A stretch of 64,000 nucleotides of DNA from Chryseobacterium indologenes (GCA_001013295.1 LAZY01000009.1:60971-124970); one strand, 5' to 3'; positions 37,391 to 45,953 are shown, counted from the stretch's first letter. The notes: generated from the letters alone by a model not told the origin. Program-made: numbers and translations.

Positions 37391-37490
37391 TAAATCCCTC
37401 ACTGCCGCACGTTATAATCGTGCGGCTTTTATTTTCAATCACTTTCTCAAAAAAATTATCTTTATAGAAAACATATTAAATATTACATTA
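37391..37490 (+). repeat. Terminator-junction repeat R1
   Basis: A perfect hairpin GCCGCACG / CGTGCGGC (404-411 with 419-426, loop TTATAAT) followed by TTTTATTTTC, so a Rho-independent terminator for the effector 1 operon. The next ~60 bases are shared with R2-R4. Read in frame they give FIFNHFLKKIIFIEN, which lines up with FIFKGFFKSFYLYGS in R3, the start of the orphan toxin tip. It appears to be a decayed toxin-junction scar. Confidence 0.65.
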
Positions 37491-37592
37491 AAGCTGTTTA
37501 AACTTTTTTTTAATCCACAAATCGAAGATTCGACGAAGTCAAAAGCCACAAAAGAATTAAGTAATTTGAAGTAAAAAAATTAATGCATAATG

Positions 37593-37643
37593 AGTACACT
37601 TAAGTTTTTGAAAATCTTTGATTTTCTTCTTAAGTGCACTTTT
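37593..37643 (+). other. Nested hairpin
   Basis: An outer stem (AGTACACTTAAG / CTTAAGTGCACT, one mismatch) encloses a perfect inner stem (GAAAATC TTT GATTTTC). TTTTAT follows. It may be a further terminator or a mobile short repeat; CTTAAGTG is repeated again 40 bases on. The remainder of 37269-37833 holds no gene. Confidence 0.4.
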
Positions 37644-37833
37644 ATACATGATCATTTTAAACTCGCTTAAGTGAACTCAAGTGTTTTAATCAAAAAGCTT
37701 TTGTGACTTTTGCGGTTAAGTTTAAACAGACTTAATATTTGAAAACGTTAATGCATTTAGAGTATTGGATGTAAAATCAACTCAACCCAATAAAACGATA
37801 TTACATGTAATTATAGACCAACAAGAATAAAGA

Positions 37834-38382
37834 ATGACAATAGAACAATTAAATACTGAATATGAATTAAAAGTTTATACAAACCTTTTGAGTAAACTTG
37901 AATCAAAGGCTAATTTAGAATGCGATAAAGAATTAAAAGAAGCTATTTGGGAACAATGTACTGAAATAAGAGAACGAATATCAGAATTAAATTGGGTTTT
38001 AAAAGACCCAGATATGAAACAAGCAAACCGTATTCAATATCTTACTATGGTTAAAAGACATAAAGGGGATACACATAAAATATTAGCTAATATAGACGTA
38101 TATGAGAAAGTACGACAGACAATACCTTATGTATTAGCAGTAAATGAATCTAGTAAGCTTGATGATTTGCTCTTCTTATCCAGAAATATTTTGCTTCGAA
38201 TTGATTCAACTAAAATGTTTAGGGATGAATTTGCAACGATCGATGAAATTGAAAATGCTTTTAAATCATTTTTTAGAATTGAATTGGAAAATGAATATGA
38301 AATGTTTCCTTATTACTATGAATCAGAAGTGAAAATTAGGGAGTTATATGCCTTTCTTAAAAATATAATTTACAATAATTAA
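37834..38382 (+). CDS. Orphan immunity-like hypothetical protein
   Basis: A 182-residue, helix-rich, charged cytoplasmic protein (MTIEQLNTEYELKVYTNLLSKL at the start). No family is recognised. It lies between repeats R1 and R2 with no toxin ahead of it, the position of an orphan immunity gene left after its toxin was lost. The base composition is as AT-rich as the other cassette genes. The function is inferred from context only. Confidence 0.55.
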   Translation: MTIEQLNTEYELKVYTNLLSKLESKANLECDKELKEAIWEQCTEIRERISELNWVLKDPDMKQANRIQYLTMVKRHKGDTHKILANIDVYEKVRQTIPYVLAVNESSKLDDLLFLSRNILLRIDSTKMFRDEFATIDEIENAFKSFFRIELENEYEMFPYYYESEVKIRELYAFLKNIIYNN

Positions 38383-38564
38383 AGAAAACAACTTTAACAA
38401 AATAAACAATTTTATTGAAAAATATACATCTAAAGAAGGACTTGAACTTCATTATCTAAAAAGTTATGTTTCTATATATATTTTTTCATATGGAGAATAT
38501 CAATCGGGAAGATGAAAGCCTATTACCATTAGAAAATTATCTTTTTCCTCCTGAACTCAAGTAG
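38383..38564 (+). pseudogene. Frameshifted gene remnant
   Basis: Directly after the previous stop, a startless frame reads NNFNKINNFIEKYTSKEG ... YVSIYIFSYGEY and stops. An overlapping frame then continues as REDESLLPLENYLFPPEL before a TAG at 38562-38564. Both halves look like real protein. This suggests a decayed small gene, perhaps another immunity gene. Confidence 0.4.
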
Positions 38565-38630
38565 TTAAATTGGAAAATGATTGATGATTTTTTTTTAACA
38601 AGTAACGAATAAATACTGATTTAGTCTTAA

Positions 38631-38705
38631 CCCTCACTGCCGCGCGATATAATCGTGCGGCTTTTATTTTCAATCACTTTCTCAAAAATAATCTTTATAA
38701 AGTAT
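38631..38705 (+). repeat. Terminator-junction repeat R2
   Basis: GCCGCGCG-ATATAAT-CGTGCGGC with TTTTATTTTC behind it; one position is a G-U pair. The following CAATCACTTTCTCAAAAATA matches R1. From here to 39059 I see only AT-rich DNA with no supported gene. Confidence 0.6.
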
Positions 38706-39059
38706 AATTGATAAGTCCCCTATTATAAACTCCAGACATCCTCCCTTACAATAAAAGTCTCTGAAAAACTCTTCACTGCAACTACAGAATCCTCTGCCCC
38801 AAAAACAGGTAATTCTCCTGAAAAAAAGTGAACTTTGAGCCTGGAAACTCAAAAAAAGTAAGAGAAAAAACCAGAAGTAGCCTAATACCTCCTGTTTTCC
38901 GCCATCAACTGAACATCATCCCGCTTCCGGTTACTCAGATTCTTAAAAAATCCACCATACACGATCTATTTTTCAGATCCAGGTACTCTATAAAGTTCAA
39001 TCTTAGTGATTGTGCTTTGTATATCCTTTAAATCAATGTGAAATTAAAAAACTAAGTCA

Positions 39060-42000
39060 ATGAAAGCAGCAACTCCTGTAGAAAAAGACAACAAATCCCA
39101 CCAAAGCAAGAGCAAAAAGCAAAGGCAGCAAGAGCAGGTGGTTGTACCTCTACCCGAAGTAGAAATGGCCGGTACACAGCCCCAAAAACATGGAGATCCA
39201 CCTCTGCAGGCTGGATCCGAAAATCCCAACAACAAGTCCAAGTCCAATGGGGCTATTGCACCTGTTCATGGTTCACAAACCGTTTACGATCAGGGCTCGG
39301 AAATAATGTATGAAAAACTTCAGGAAAGCTTGGCACAAACCGGCGATATTAATCATCCTGATACCCAGGAGGTCGAAAAAAGCTATATGACCACCCTGAA
39401 TGTTGATCAGATACAGGATTACCAACAACTCAAGTCGGGAACTTATCTGCCTCAAACAGCACAGGAACAGGCAACAGCTCACCAGGAAGCCAAGCCAAAA
39501 GAAAAAACAAAACAAAAGACAAAATCAGCAGGGAAAGGCAATACCAATATGGCTTTGTCCGATTTGGCAAATTCTCCGGCAACACAATTGGCTGGTAATT
39601 TCAACGCTGTTCAAAATAACAGTACTACCCTTTTAAATAGCCAAGCCGAAAAAGCAACCGGTGAACTTCCAAAAGTGAACGCCAAAATAGGAAGTGCTTT
39701 TTCTCAATCCAAATCTAAAGCAAAAAGTAAAACCCATACAGATAAAACAACAGCGAAATCAAGAAAAAAAACAATAAAGTCTGCCACTCAAAAATCCAAG
39801 CCTCAAAAAGAAGCTTCCTTCTCACAAAGTGCTCCATTGAAAAAAGGAACCTATTCCTTTAAAACGACAGGAGCTAAAAGCGGAGGGATTGAAAAACAGG
39901 TCCAAAATCAACTTGAAGCCATTAAACTTAATACTTCTGCGATTCCGACTACCATGCAACAAAGTGCCCGTCTGGATCTTACCGGCGAAGCTGATACGGA
40001 ACACCTGTCTATTGAACAAAACGATGCTGCACAGGATATGAGTATTCAAAAAAATAAGGCAGCAAAAGACATTCACAAAGATCACGGTGAAAACAATATT
40101 ATCAAAAAACCAAACGATGAGGTGCTTAAACCTTCACGTAAGATAAAATCCAAGGCTGTTAAAAAACAACCTATTGAAGCGATGAAGCTTCAGGGGATTG
40201 ATGAGGCGAACATCGATGCTCAGTTTGAACCTATGATTCAGTCAAAAATAGGTACCGAAAACGAAAAATATCAAACGGCAGAACTAGAGCATAATCAAAA
40301 AGTACTGGAACACGAAAAAGTAGCCGAAACCAAGATAGGAAGCGAAAAAGATAAATCGCATCAAAACCAATTAAAAGCGGTAAAAGATGCTCAGACAGAC
40401 GTTAACCAGTCGAAAGCTGAATGGCAAAATGCTCTCGACAAAACAGAATCTGATTTTGCAAGAAAATCTAATGATCACGCCAAAACAACACTTGGAAATA
40501 TAAAAGCGGAAAAGAGCAAAGGGGAAACCAAAGCGCAAAGCCATATCAACAAAGCCAACGAGGATGCACGCAAGAAAAGAGAAGCTGCAGACAAGGAAGC
40601 AGAAGAGAAAAAGGCAGAAAAGAAAAACGAAAGCAAAGGTTTCTTTGGCTGGCTTTCCGATAAAGCCACGGCATTCATCAATGCGCTCAAGGATGCACTG
40701 AATTTTATTTTCACCAAACTCAGAGAAGCCGTAAAAGCCATTTTTGATGCAGCCAAAAAATTAGTCCTGGAGGTATTAGAATTCGCCAGAAAAGCCATTG
40801 TCAACTTTATCAAAGGATTTGCCTCATTATTAAAAGGGTTCCTGGATATTGCACTGGCTGCATTCCCTGGGATCAGAGACCGACTAAAAGCAAAAATAGA
40901 CAAATATGTAGCTGTTGCTGAAAAATTCGTGAACCAAACCTTTGAAGTATTCAAAAAAGCAGTTGTGGCGATCATTGATTTCTTAGCGGATGTAGTAGAT
41001 ACACTTATTGGTGCTCTACAGGATTTTTATAACCTTATTCTCGATGCTGTCAATTTTATTGTAGCTGGAATTATAAAGATAATGGAAGGTTTAGCCAATT
41101 TAGTGAGTTCTGCTATGGTAATGCCAGACAACTTCATGGGACAGATTTCTGAAGAATTCCTGGGAATGGATGTAACACAACCACTACCATTTGAAAAAAC
41201 AGCAATGCCTGAAGTGGCAAGCTCAGGAGCAGGCTCAGATTCGGAATATTCTGATTTGTTAAGCAGAAACTCCTATGATGAAAACGACTTCCATGTTGAT
41301 CCGGTACCTAATGATATGGAATTGAGCCCTGAAATTCTCGCTCAATTACAAAACAGCAATGGTGAAATTAATTTCGGAGCCAATGATAACACAATTGATA
41401 CGTTCAAACAATCTGCTGTTGGATCAGAAGGATCCGAAAGCCAGACTGAAGCTCCAACAGAAAATCAAAACATTCCTGCTGATCCGTACGCTCAGGCAGA
41501 TTGGTTCATCAATTATCAAAACAGTCAATCGCCACCTAGTACAGATACAGAAAGTGCTTCCGGCAAACAGCCGGCTACTGCAGGTTCAATGCCTGAAGAA
41601 ATGAAACTGGTCGGACCGTGGACTCCAGGTGTCCGTATGTATTATCTGAAAGAACAAATGTGGGCAGGTATTAAGAAAAACTGGGCAGAAAACAAATGGA
41701 AGTACATTGGCATCGGAGCAGCCATAGTTCTTGGAATAACCGCATTAGCCATCCTTACAGCAGGAGCTATTTTTGCATTGATTCCACCTGCACTCGAAAT
41801 TTTTGCTGCTATAATGATGGCACAGGCTGTTGCAAAAGCAAGTGGTTTCTTCAAAACATTTATGACTGATGGTTGGCTAGGAAAAACAGCTTCTGCAGGA
41901 AAAGCATTAGCAAGAGCCATAGGTATTATTTTAGTTGAATTAATTTTCATACTTTTATTCGATTCAGCAGCCTTATTTAAAGTGCTGAAAACAGCAGCCA

Positions 42001-42788
42001 AAGGTGGTGTAAAAGGAGTATTCAATTTAGCCAAAGCAGGAGCTAAGAGCACTCTGAAAGCAGGTAAAAATGCCCTTGTAGCAACAGGAAAAGGGTTTGT
42101 AAAACAAGCGGGTAAAGCGAAATTCTTTGTTCAGGGAATAGGAAAAGGAATTGCGAAAGGTGCTAAAAATTTAGACGAGTTAGGTGAAAATTTAGCAAAA
42201 CGTTTTAAATTTAAAGGATTTTCTTTGGAGTTAAAAGGAAGGTGGTTTACTTTGTATGGTATCATTAATCCTAAGGTTCCTTTGGCGAAAGGTAGGGTTG
42301 ATGATGATGGAATTGAAAAACAAATAAAAGATACTTTCCAAAAAGTTCAAAAAAGATCAAAAGAAATAGACTTTGGAAAAGGAAAAATAATAAGAGGATT
42401 TACATCTTCAGGAGAACTAGCAGAAAGATTGGGTAGATTGAAAAATTTATTAAAAGATTATGGAAGATCGGATATAAAAGTAGGACTTAGGGGTAGCTCT
42501 TTATCAGGGACATCTTCAAAAAATGGTTTAGAATTTTTTTCTAATCCTAAAGCAGATCTAGATTTTTTTATCATTGACAGTAAATTTATTACAAAACATA
42601 ATTTATTTGAAAAAATTAATAATGCTACAAAATCATTAAAAGAAGAAGATTTAATGAAAATAGATCCTGGTTATCTAAAAATTTTAGAGGAAATATTCGC
42701 AAAAGAAACTAAAAACCAACTGGGTAGAAAAAGCACTGTGCGAATTCTATCAGAAAATGCATTAACAGGTAAAGAAATAATATTTTAA
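39060..42788 (+). CDS. eCIS effector 2: giant modular toxin with nucleotidyltransferase-like tip
   Basis: A 1242-residue protein. Residues 1-~520 are Lys/Gln/Ser-rich and probably disordered, with PVEKDNKSHQSKSKKQRQQ near the start. Residues ~525-690 are amphipathic helices rich in K, A and F, like the central part of other giant eCIS cargo. Hydrophobic helices lie at ~880-925 (IGIGAAIVLGITALAILTAG) and ~950-975. Residues 1048-1079 (RFKFKGF ... LYGIINPKVPLAKG) form the pre-toxin junction. The tip carries G1145-S1146 and D1166-L-D1168, a nucleotidyltransferase-like pattern. The DNA turns more AT-rich at the tip, a sign of module exchange. No DUF4157 metal motif is seen. Confidence 0.7.
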   Translation: MKAATPVEKDNKSHQSKSKKQRQQEQVVVPLPEVEMAGTQPQKHGDPPLQAGSENPNNKSKSNGAIAPVHGSQTVYDQGSEIMYEKLQESLAQTGDINHPDTQEVEKSYMTTLNVDQIQDYQQLKSGTYLPQTAQEQATAHQEAKPKEKTKQKTKSAGKGNTNMALSDLANSPATQLAGNFNAVQNNSTTLLNSQAEKATGELPKVNAKIGSAFSQSKSKAKSKTHTDKTTAKSRKKTIKSATQKSKPQKEASFSQSAPLKKGTYSFKTTGAKSGGIEKQVQNQLEAIKLNTSAIPTTMQQSARLDLTGEADTEHLSIEQNDAAQDMSIQKNKAAKDIHKDHGENNIIKKPNDEVLKPSRKIKSKAVKKQPIEAMKLQGIDEANIDAQFEPMIQSKIGTENEKYQTAELEHNQKVLEHEKVAETKIGSEKDKSHQNQLKAVKDAQTDVNQSKAEWQNALDKTESDFARKSNDHAKTTLGNIKAEKSKGETKAQSHINKANEDARKKREAADKEAEEKKAEKKNESKGFFGWLSDKATAFINALKDALNFIFTKLREAVKAIFDAAKKLVLEVLEFARKAIVNFIKGFASLLKGFLDIALAAFPGIRDRLKAKIDKYVAVAEKFVNQTFEVFKKAVVAIIDFLADVVDTLIGALQDFYNLILDAVNFIVAGIIKIMEGLANLVSSAMVMPDNFMGQISEEFLGMDVTQPLPFEKTAMPEVASSGAGSDSEYSDLLSRNSYDENDFHVDPVPNDMELSPEILAQLQNSNGEINFGANDNTIDTFKQSAVGSEGSESQTEAPTENQNIPADPYAQADWFINYQNSQSPPSTDTESASGKQPATAGSMPEEMKLVGPWTPGVRMYYLKEQMWAGIKKNWAENKWKYIGIGAAIVLGITALAILTAGAIFALIPPALEIFAAIMMAQAVAKASGFFKTFMTDGWLGKTASAGKALARAIGIILVELIFILLFDSAALFKVLKTAAKGGVKGVFNLAKAGAKSTLKAGKNALVATGKGFVKQAGKAKFFVQGIGKGIAKGAKNLDELGENLAKRFKFKGFSLELKGRWFTLYGIINPKVPLAKGRVDDDGIEKQIKDTFQKVQKRSKEIDFGKGKIIRGFTSSGELAERLGRLKNLLKDYGRSDIKVGLRGSSLSGTSSKNGLEFFSNPKADLDFFIIDSKFITKHNLFEKINNATKSLKEEDLMKIDPGYLKILEEIFAKETKNQLGRKSTVRILSENALTGKEIIF

Positions 42789-42790
42789 AC

Positions 42791-43597
42791 ATGGAATTAG
42801 AAAAATACACAATCCCCAAAACAAACTTTACGATCAATATTATTTACTGGAAACTAACAAAAAGTGATGCTTTTATCCCAATAATAAATATTATCGGAAG
42901 AATTGATTCCATTGTAGAAATGGAATTATTAAAATTTTATCTCAATGAAGAGCTTTATGATAATACTTATTACAGAATAATTAATTTTTCTGCCTTACAG
43001 AATAAGACTAATCACCCTTTTAGGTTAAAAAATATTTATGAAGATAGATTTATTTTTGTAAAGGGAAATCTTATAATTGAAGAAAACCATGTTTTTGATA
43101 CAGAATTAGATGCTTTAAACTATTGCTCTGAATTACTAAAAAAAACATATAATGATGGAAAAGTAAGAATATATGATAATGAGCACCATAAACCTAAATT
43201 TATTAAAGCATTAGATCATACTCATTTTATCTCTTTTGAAATGAAACTTGACAAAGAAAATAAATTAGGATATTTTAAAATACTTGGAAACTATCCAGGA
43301 TCTACTAATGATCTTGATGATGACATACTGGAAACTAAAAGATTATATGCTAATCTAAATAAATTTTTAAAGTTTTCAGCTGTAGAACATATAATCATAG
43401 ATATTACAGATTTTAAATACCAATACTTAGACAAGTATTTACAGGATTTTATACCTAGATATGAAGATTTTGATAATAACCCTATTAAAGTAAGTTATAT
43501 CATAAATAAGGACACAGATATTACATACGGTTTTGTAAAGAACTCAAAATTGTTTTTTAATTTAGATTCCGCATTAAAGAGCTTAAAAAAGGAATAA
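42791..43597 (+). CDS. Putative immunity protein of effector 2
   Basis: A 268-residue acidic, cytoplasmic protein starting two bases after the effector 2 stop. It looks like two similar halves: IIYWKLTKSDAFIPIINIIG and HTHFISFEMKLDKENKLGYF may be related strand patterns. It is strongly AT-rich. No family is recognised. Immunity function is inferred from adjacency and size. Confidence 0.6.
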   Translation: MELEKYTIPKTNFTINIIYWKLTKSDAFIPIINIIGRIDSIVEMELLKFYLNEELYDNTYYRIINFSALQNKTNHPFRLKNIYEDRFIFVKGNLIIEENHVFDTELDALNYCSELLKKTYNDGKVRIYDNEHHKPKFIKALDHTHFISFEMKLDKENKLGYFKILGNYPGSTNDLDDDILETKRLYANLNKFLKFSAVEHIIIDITDFKYQYLDKYLQDFIPRYEDFDNNPIKVSYIINKDTDITYGFVKNSKLFFNLDSALKSLKKE

Positions 43598-43689
43598 TAC
43601 TTTATAAGGCTTCCAAAAATTAAATTTTTAAGTTTCATTTTAAATCTTAGAAAAAATTTGATTGGCTATCTAAAATAATTATAATCCAA

Positions 43690-43722
43690 CTCTCCAAAGT
43701 CTCCGACTTTGGAGAGTTTTAT
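43690..43722 (+). terminator. Terminator after immunity gene 2
   Basis: A perfect 11-base stem CTCTCCAAAGT / ACTTTGGAGAG with loop CTCCG and then TTTTATTTC. It lies 90 bases past the immunity gene. Confidence 0.8.
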
Positions 43723-43723
43723 T

Positions 43724-44005
43724 TCAAACCGACACAATATTCAAAAAAAACGTACTTATCAAACTACTCCAATCAATATTCTCAATACTAGAGTCACCAA
43801 AACCACAAAAAACAAAAAGAGATTCTAATCCATAAGGCCATCGGTAACGTACAGTATTATCGGCTCCATCAGTATATCTTGCCAGTATTGCATTGGATAT
43901 GTAAGAATTGCTTGGAGAACCGGTATAGGATAACCAGGTGCTATTTCCTTTCCGAAATACATTCTGAATGCCCTCTACTGCCGTACCAATGTATCGTGCG
44001 GCTTT
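43724..44005 (-). pseudogene. Antisense gene fragment beside the orphan toxin
   Basis: On the minus strand a 93-codon frame without an ATG runs from 44005 to a TGA at 43724-43726, right beside the terminator. It reads like real protein: RYIGTAVEGIQNVFRKGNST, WLSYTGSPSNSYISNAILAR, YTDGADNTVRYRWPYG, then ESLFVFCGFGDSS. An in-frame stop precedes it at 44006-44008. It looks like the C-terminal remnant of a lost gene. Family unknown. Confidence 0.4.
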
Positions 44006-44050
44006 TTATTTTCAAAGGCTTTTTCAAAAGTTTTTATCTTTACGGAAGCG
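43971..44050 (+). repeat. Terminator-junction repeat R3 (in frame with orphan toxin)
   Basis: A degraded hairpin GCCGTAC...GTGCGGC, then TTTTTATTTTCAAAGGC. This copy is the only one with an open frame through the junction (FIFKGFFKSFYLYGSVNPW) into a toxin tip. It resembles effector 2 residues 1048-1079. Confidence 0.6.
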
Positions 44051-44556
44051 TTAATCCTTGGGTTTTACTGGCGAATAGAGAAGTCAAAAAATATTCACCT
44101 GACGAGATCATCTCTGGAAAAACATCAATAGGTGAAAAAGTTAATGTATTAGATGATTTAGGTAATGAAGTTGAAGGTATTATTGTAGCATCACCAAGAG
44201 GAGCAATTCAAGGAAGTCAAAATCTTTGGAATGTTATAAAATCTTATAAAAGTAAAACAATTAAGTATGGCAACAATGAATTTAAGCTTGACAAAAAAAG
44301 TTTTCAGCATATATTTGAACGTCATCATCCAAATTTTTGGGAAGGATCAATAAGTGCACAACAATCATTTTTACCTAAAAATTGGGGAGTTAAAGAAGTT
44401 GAAGAAGCAATACTAGAAGTAATGAACCAAAATAGAGCATTATTAATTGGTAAAAAATCAAATAAAGGTATGTTTCAAATAGAAGAAACTTTAGCTAATA
44501 TTAATATAACAATGGGATTTAAAGATGGTAGAATCGGTCAGTTTTATACAAGATAA
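43996..44556 (+). pseudogene. Orphan toxin C-terminal module (EndoU/BECR-like by eye)
   Basis: A toxin tip without a delivery protein. It begins with the junction-like segment FIFKGFFKSFYLYGSVNPWV and lacks a native ATG; only GTG/TTG codons are available. The C-terminal ~95 residues read FKLDKKSFQHIFERHHPNFW, then QSFLPKNWGVKEVEEAILEV and finally NITMGFKDGRIGQFYTR. The H...RHH cluster, the S/F-x-PKNW block and the final G-x-IGQ-F-Y strand recall EndoU/BECR-fold RNase toxins. It is likely a silent displaced module. The EndoU assignment is tentative. Confidence 0.5.
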
Positions 44557-45061
44557 AGAAATTCAAGTAGAATTTTTCTTAAAAAAGCGAAATGTTGTCA
44601 TTGATAACTTAAAAGATATTTCGAAGAATTGGCAGTTTTATTTTCTTCGTTTTAATGAATTAAATGAAAGCCAATTAAGCGAATATTTAGAAGAGGATAA
44701 CTTTTATATAGAAGGCGCTATATACCTATCATATTATGGGACAGAACTTATAGGATTTAAATATTGGGATTTAATCGATCAGTTATGTTCATATTTCATT
44801 AATTCTATTTACAATTTAATCATCAATAATAAAGAGTCCGACAAGTTTTATTTTCCAGATCAAACCATTGAAGTTAATTTAAAAAAAGAAAAAGAACATA
44901 TCTGGATTAAAATTGGTGATGAAAAACCCCTTTATCTAAATAAAGATGTGTTTATTAAAGAATTTTTAAATGCCTGTAAAAATCTTTATGAAAGGATAAA
45001 TATTGATTCTTACAAATTAGAAATTGATAAAATAGATGAAATTCTTAAATATTTAAAATAA
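44525..45061 (+). CDS. Immunity-like protein for the orphan toxin
   Basis: A 178-residue cytoplasmic protein whose ATG overlaps the orphan toxin's end by 32 bases in another frame. It is rich in aromatic strands (NWQFYFLRFNELNE, GAIYLSYYGTELIGFKYWDL) and ends with a charged helix. Close overlap with the toxin is the standard toxin-immunity layout. No family is recognised. Confidence 0.6.
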   Translation: MVESVSFIQDKEIQVEFFLKKRNVVIDNLKDISKNWQFYFLRFNELNESQLSEYLEEDNFYIEGAIYLSYYGTELIGFKYWDLIDQLCSYFINSIYNLIINNKESDKFYFPDQTIEVNLKKEKEHIWIKIGDEKPLYLNKDVFIKEFLNACKNLYERINIDSYKLEIDKIDEILKYLK

Positions 45062-45116
45062 AAATCCAAATGAGTTTGAGTTTAGAAGACATTATATTAA
45101 GCTTAGATTCAATATA

Positions 45117-45213
45117 CCTCTTTTGCCGCATGATATAATCGTGCGGCTTCTATTTCCAATCACTTTTTCAAAAAAAATTATCTTTACAGAAAGTATACTA
45201 AATATTATATTAA
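45117..45213 (+). repeat. Terminator-junction repeat R4
   Basis: A hairpin GCCGCATG / CGTGCGGC (125-132 with 140-147, one G-U pair) followed by TTCTATTTCC. The next 60 bases match R1 closely, including TTATCTTTAyAGAAA and the TAAATATTA stretch. TATCTTTA is also close to a TAnnTTTG box, so the element may promote the next gene as well. Confidence 0.65.
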
Positions 45214-45259
45214 CTGAATAGCCAGGCTCATATTTTTTGAATCTTTTTAAATAATCATC

Positions 45260-45676
45260 ATGTATAAAAATTTAGAATCCAGAATGATCAAAGATCCTTT
45301 TTTAGTTAAAGAGATTGTAGAATTTAATTACTATAAAATGTATGAAATAGTGAATAAAAATAAAATTATTAGGAAACCAGATATTAAGCTTGGAGCTCCA
45401 TATAAAGACCTAGAAAATATTCTACAACGTTTAGATAGCCAAAAAGATTACTTATTAATCGATGGTTTCATTCACTTGTCAAAAAGATCAGTTAATAACA
45501 AAATTTTCATTATTAATTACGAAGAATTACTAATTTGGATAAAAGAAATAGATGATGATTTTGAAGGGCCTGTTAACATTATGCCCATTGAGAAAAGTAA
45601 TCCTGACTCATATATAAATGCTACAACTATTTTTTCTATAATAGAGGAAGGCGTCTTCTTTTTATTCGAGGAATAA
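45260..45676 (+). CDS. Orphan immunity-like hypothetical protein
   Basis: A 138-residue acidic protein (DDDFEGPVNIMPIEKS in the middle, ending EEGVFFLFEE), cytoplasmic. It stands 47 bases after R4, in the same relation to a repeat as the orphan gene after R1. No toxin precedes it. No family is recognised; the immunity role is inferred from its place at the end of the cassette array. Confidence 0.5.
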   Translation: MYKNLESRMIKDPFLVKEIVEFNYYKMYEIVNKNKIIRKPDIKLGAPYKDLENILQRLDSQKDYLLIDGFIHLSKRSVNNKIFIINYEELLIWIKEIDDDFEGPVNIMPIEKSNPDSYINATTIFSIIEEGVFFLFEE

Positions 45677-45796
45677 ATAGTAATAACTCCCAAAACTCTA
45701 TATTATAAACACAGGATCTCGATCATTATTAGGTATATTGTTTATTTATAATAAAGTCCGGAAGTTGGAAATCAGATTATATCCCAAACCTAATCA

Positions 45797-45826
45797 CCGA
45801 AGTCTCCCGACTTCGGAGATTTTTAT
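45797..45826 (+). terminator. Terminator closing the effector-immunity array
   Basis: CCGAAGTC pairs with GACTTCGG (797-804 with 809-816), loop TCCC, then AGATTTTTATTC. It is similar in style to the hairpin at 43690. The region 45677-45988 otherwise holds no gene. Confidence 0.7.
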
Positions 45827-45917
45827 TCAAACAAGGTAAGTCTTCAAGTATACCAATTTCTACCTAGACTTTATTTTTTCACCGAAGTTGGATTCGTAAG
45901 ATGTCCAATTAGACCTA

Positions 45918-45953
45918 TAAAAAAAATCAGAGTAGATCATTTCTACTCTGATT
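45918..45953 (-). terminator. Terminator of the amidohydrolase gene
   Basis: A perfect 12-base stem AATCAGAGTAGA / TCTACTCTGATT (925-936 with 942-953). On the minus strand it is followed by a run of T, 36 bases beyond the amidohydrolase stop. Confidence 0.8.

Noticed and set aside
37386..37574. 62-codon frame across repeat R1
   Set aside because: It reads through a terminator hairpin and decayed junction; kept only as evidence for the junction homology.
38828..39031. 67-codon frame before effector 2
   Set aside because: No protein-like features; most likely leader DNA of the effector gene.
43879..43995. N-terminal extension of the orphan toxin frame
   Set aside because: It starts at a TTG and is antisense to the better minus-strand fragment; its Cys/Arg/Leu-rich translation looks like non-coding sequence.
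37391..45213. Repeats R1-R4 considered as a CRISPR array
   Set aside because: Only four diverged copies, spaced by kilobases and by genes, with no regular spacers and no cas genes.
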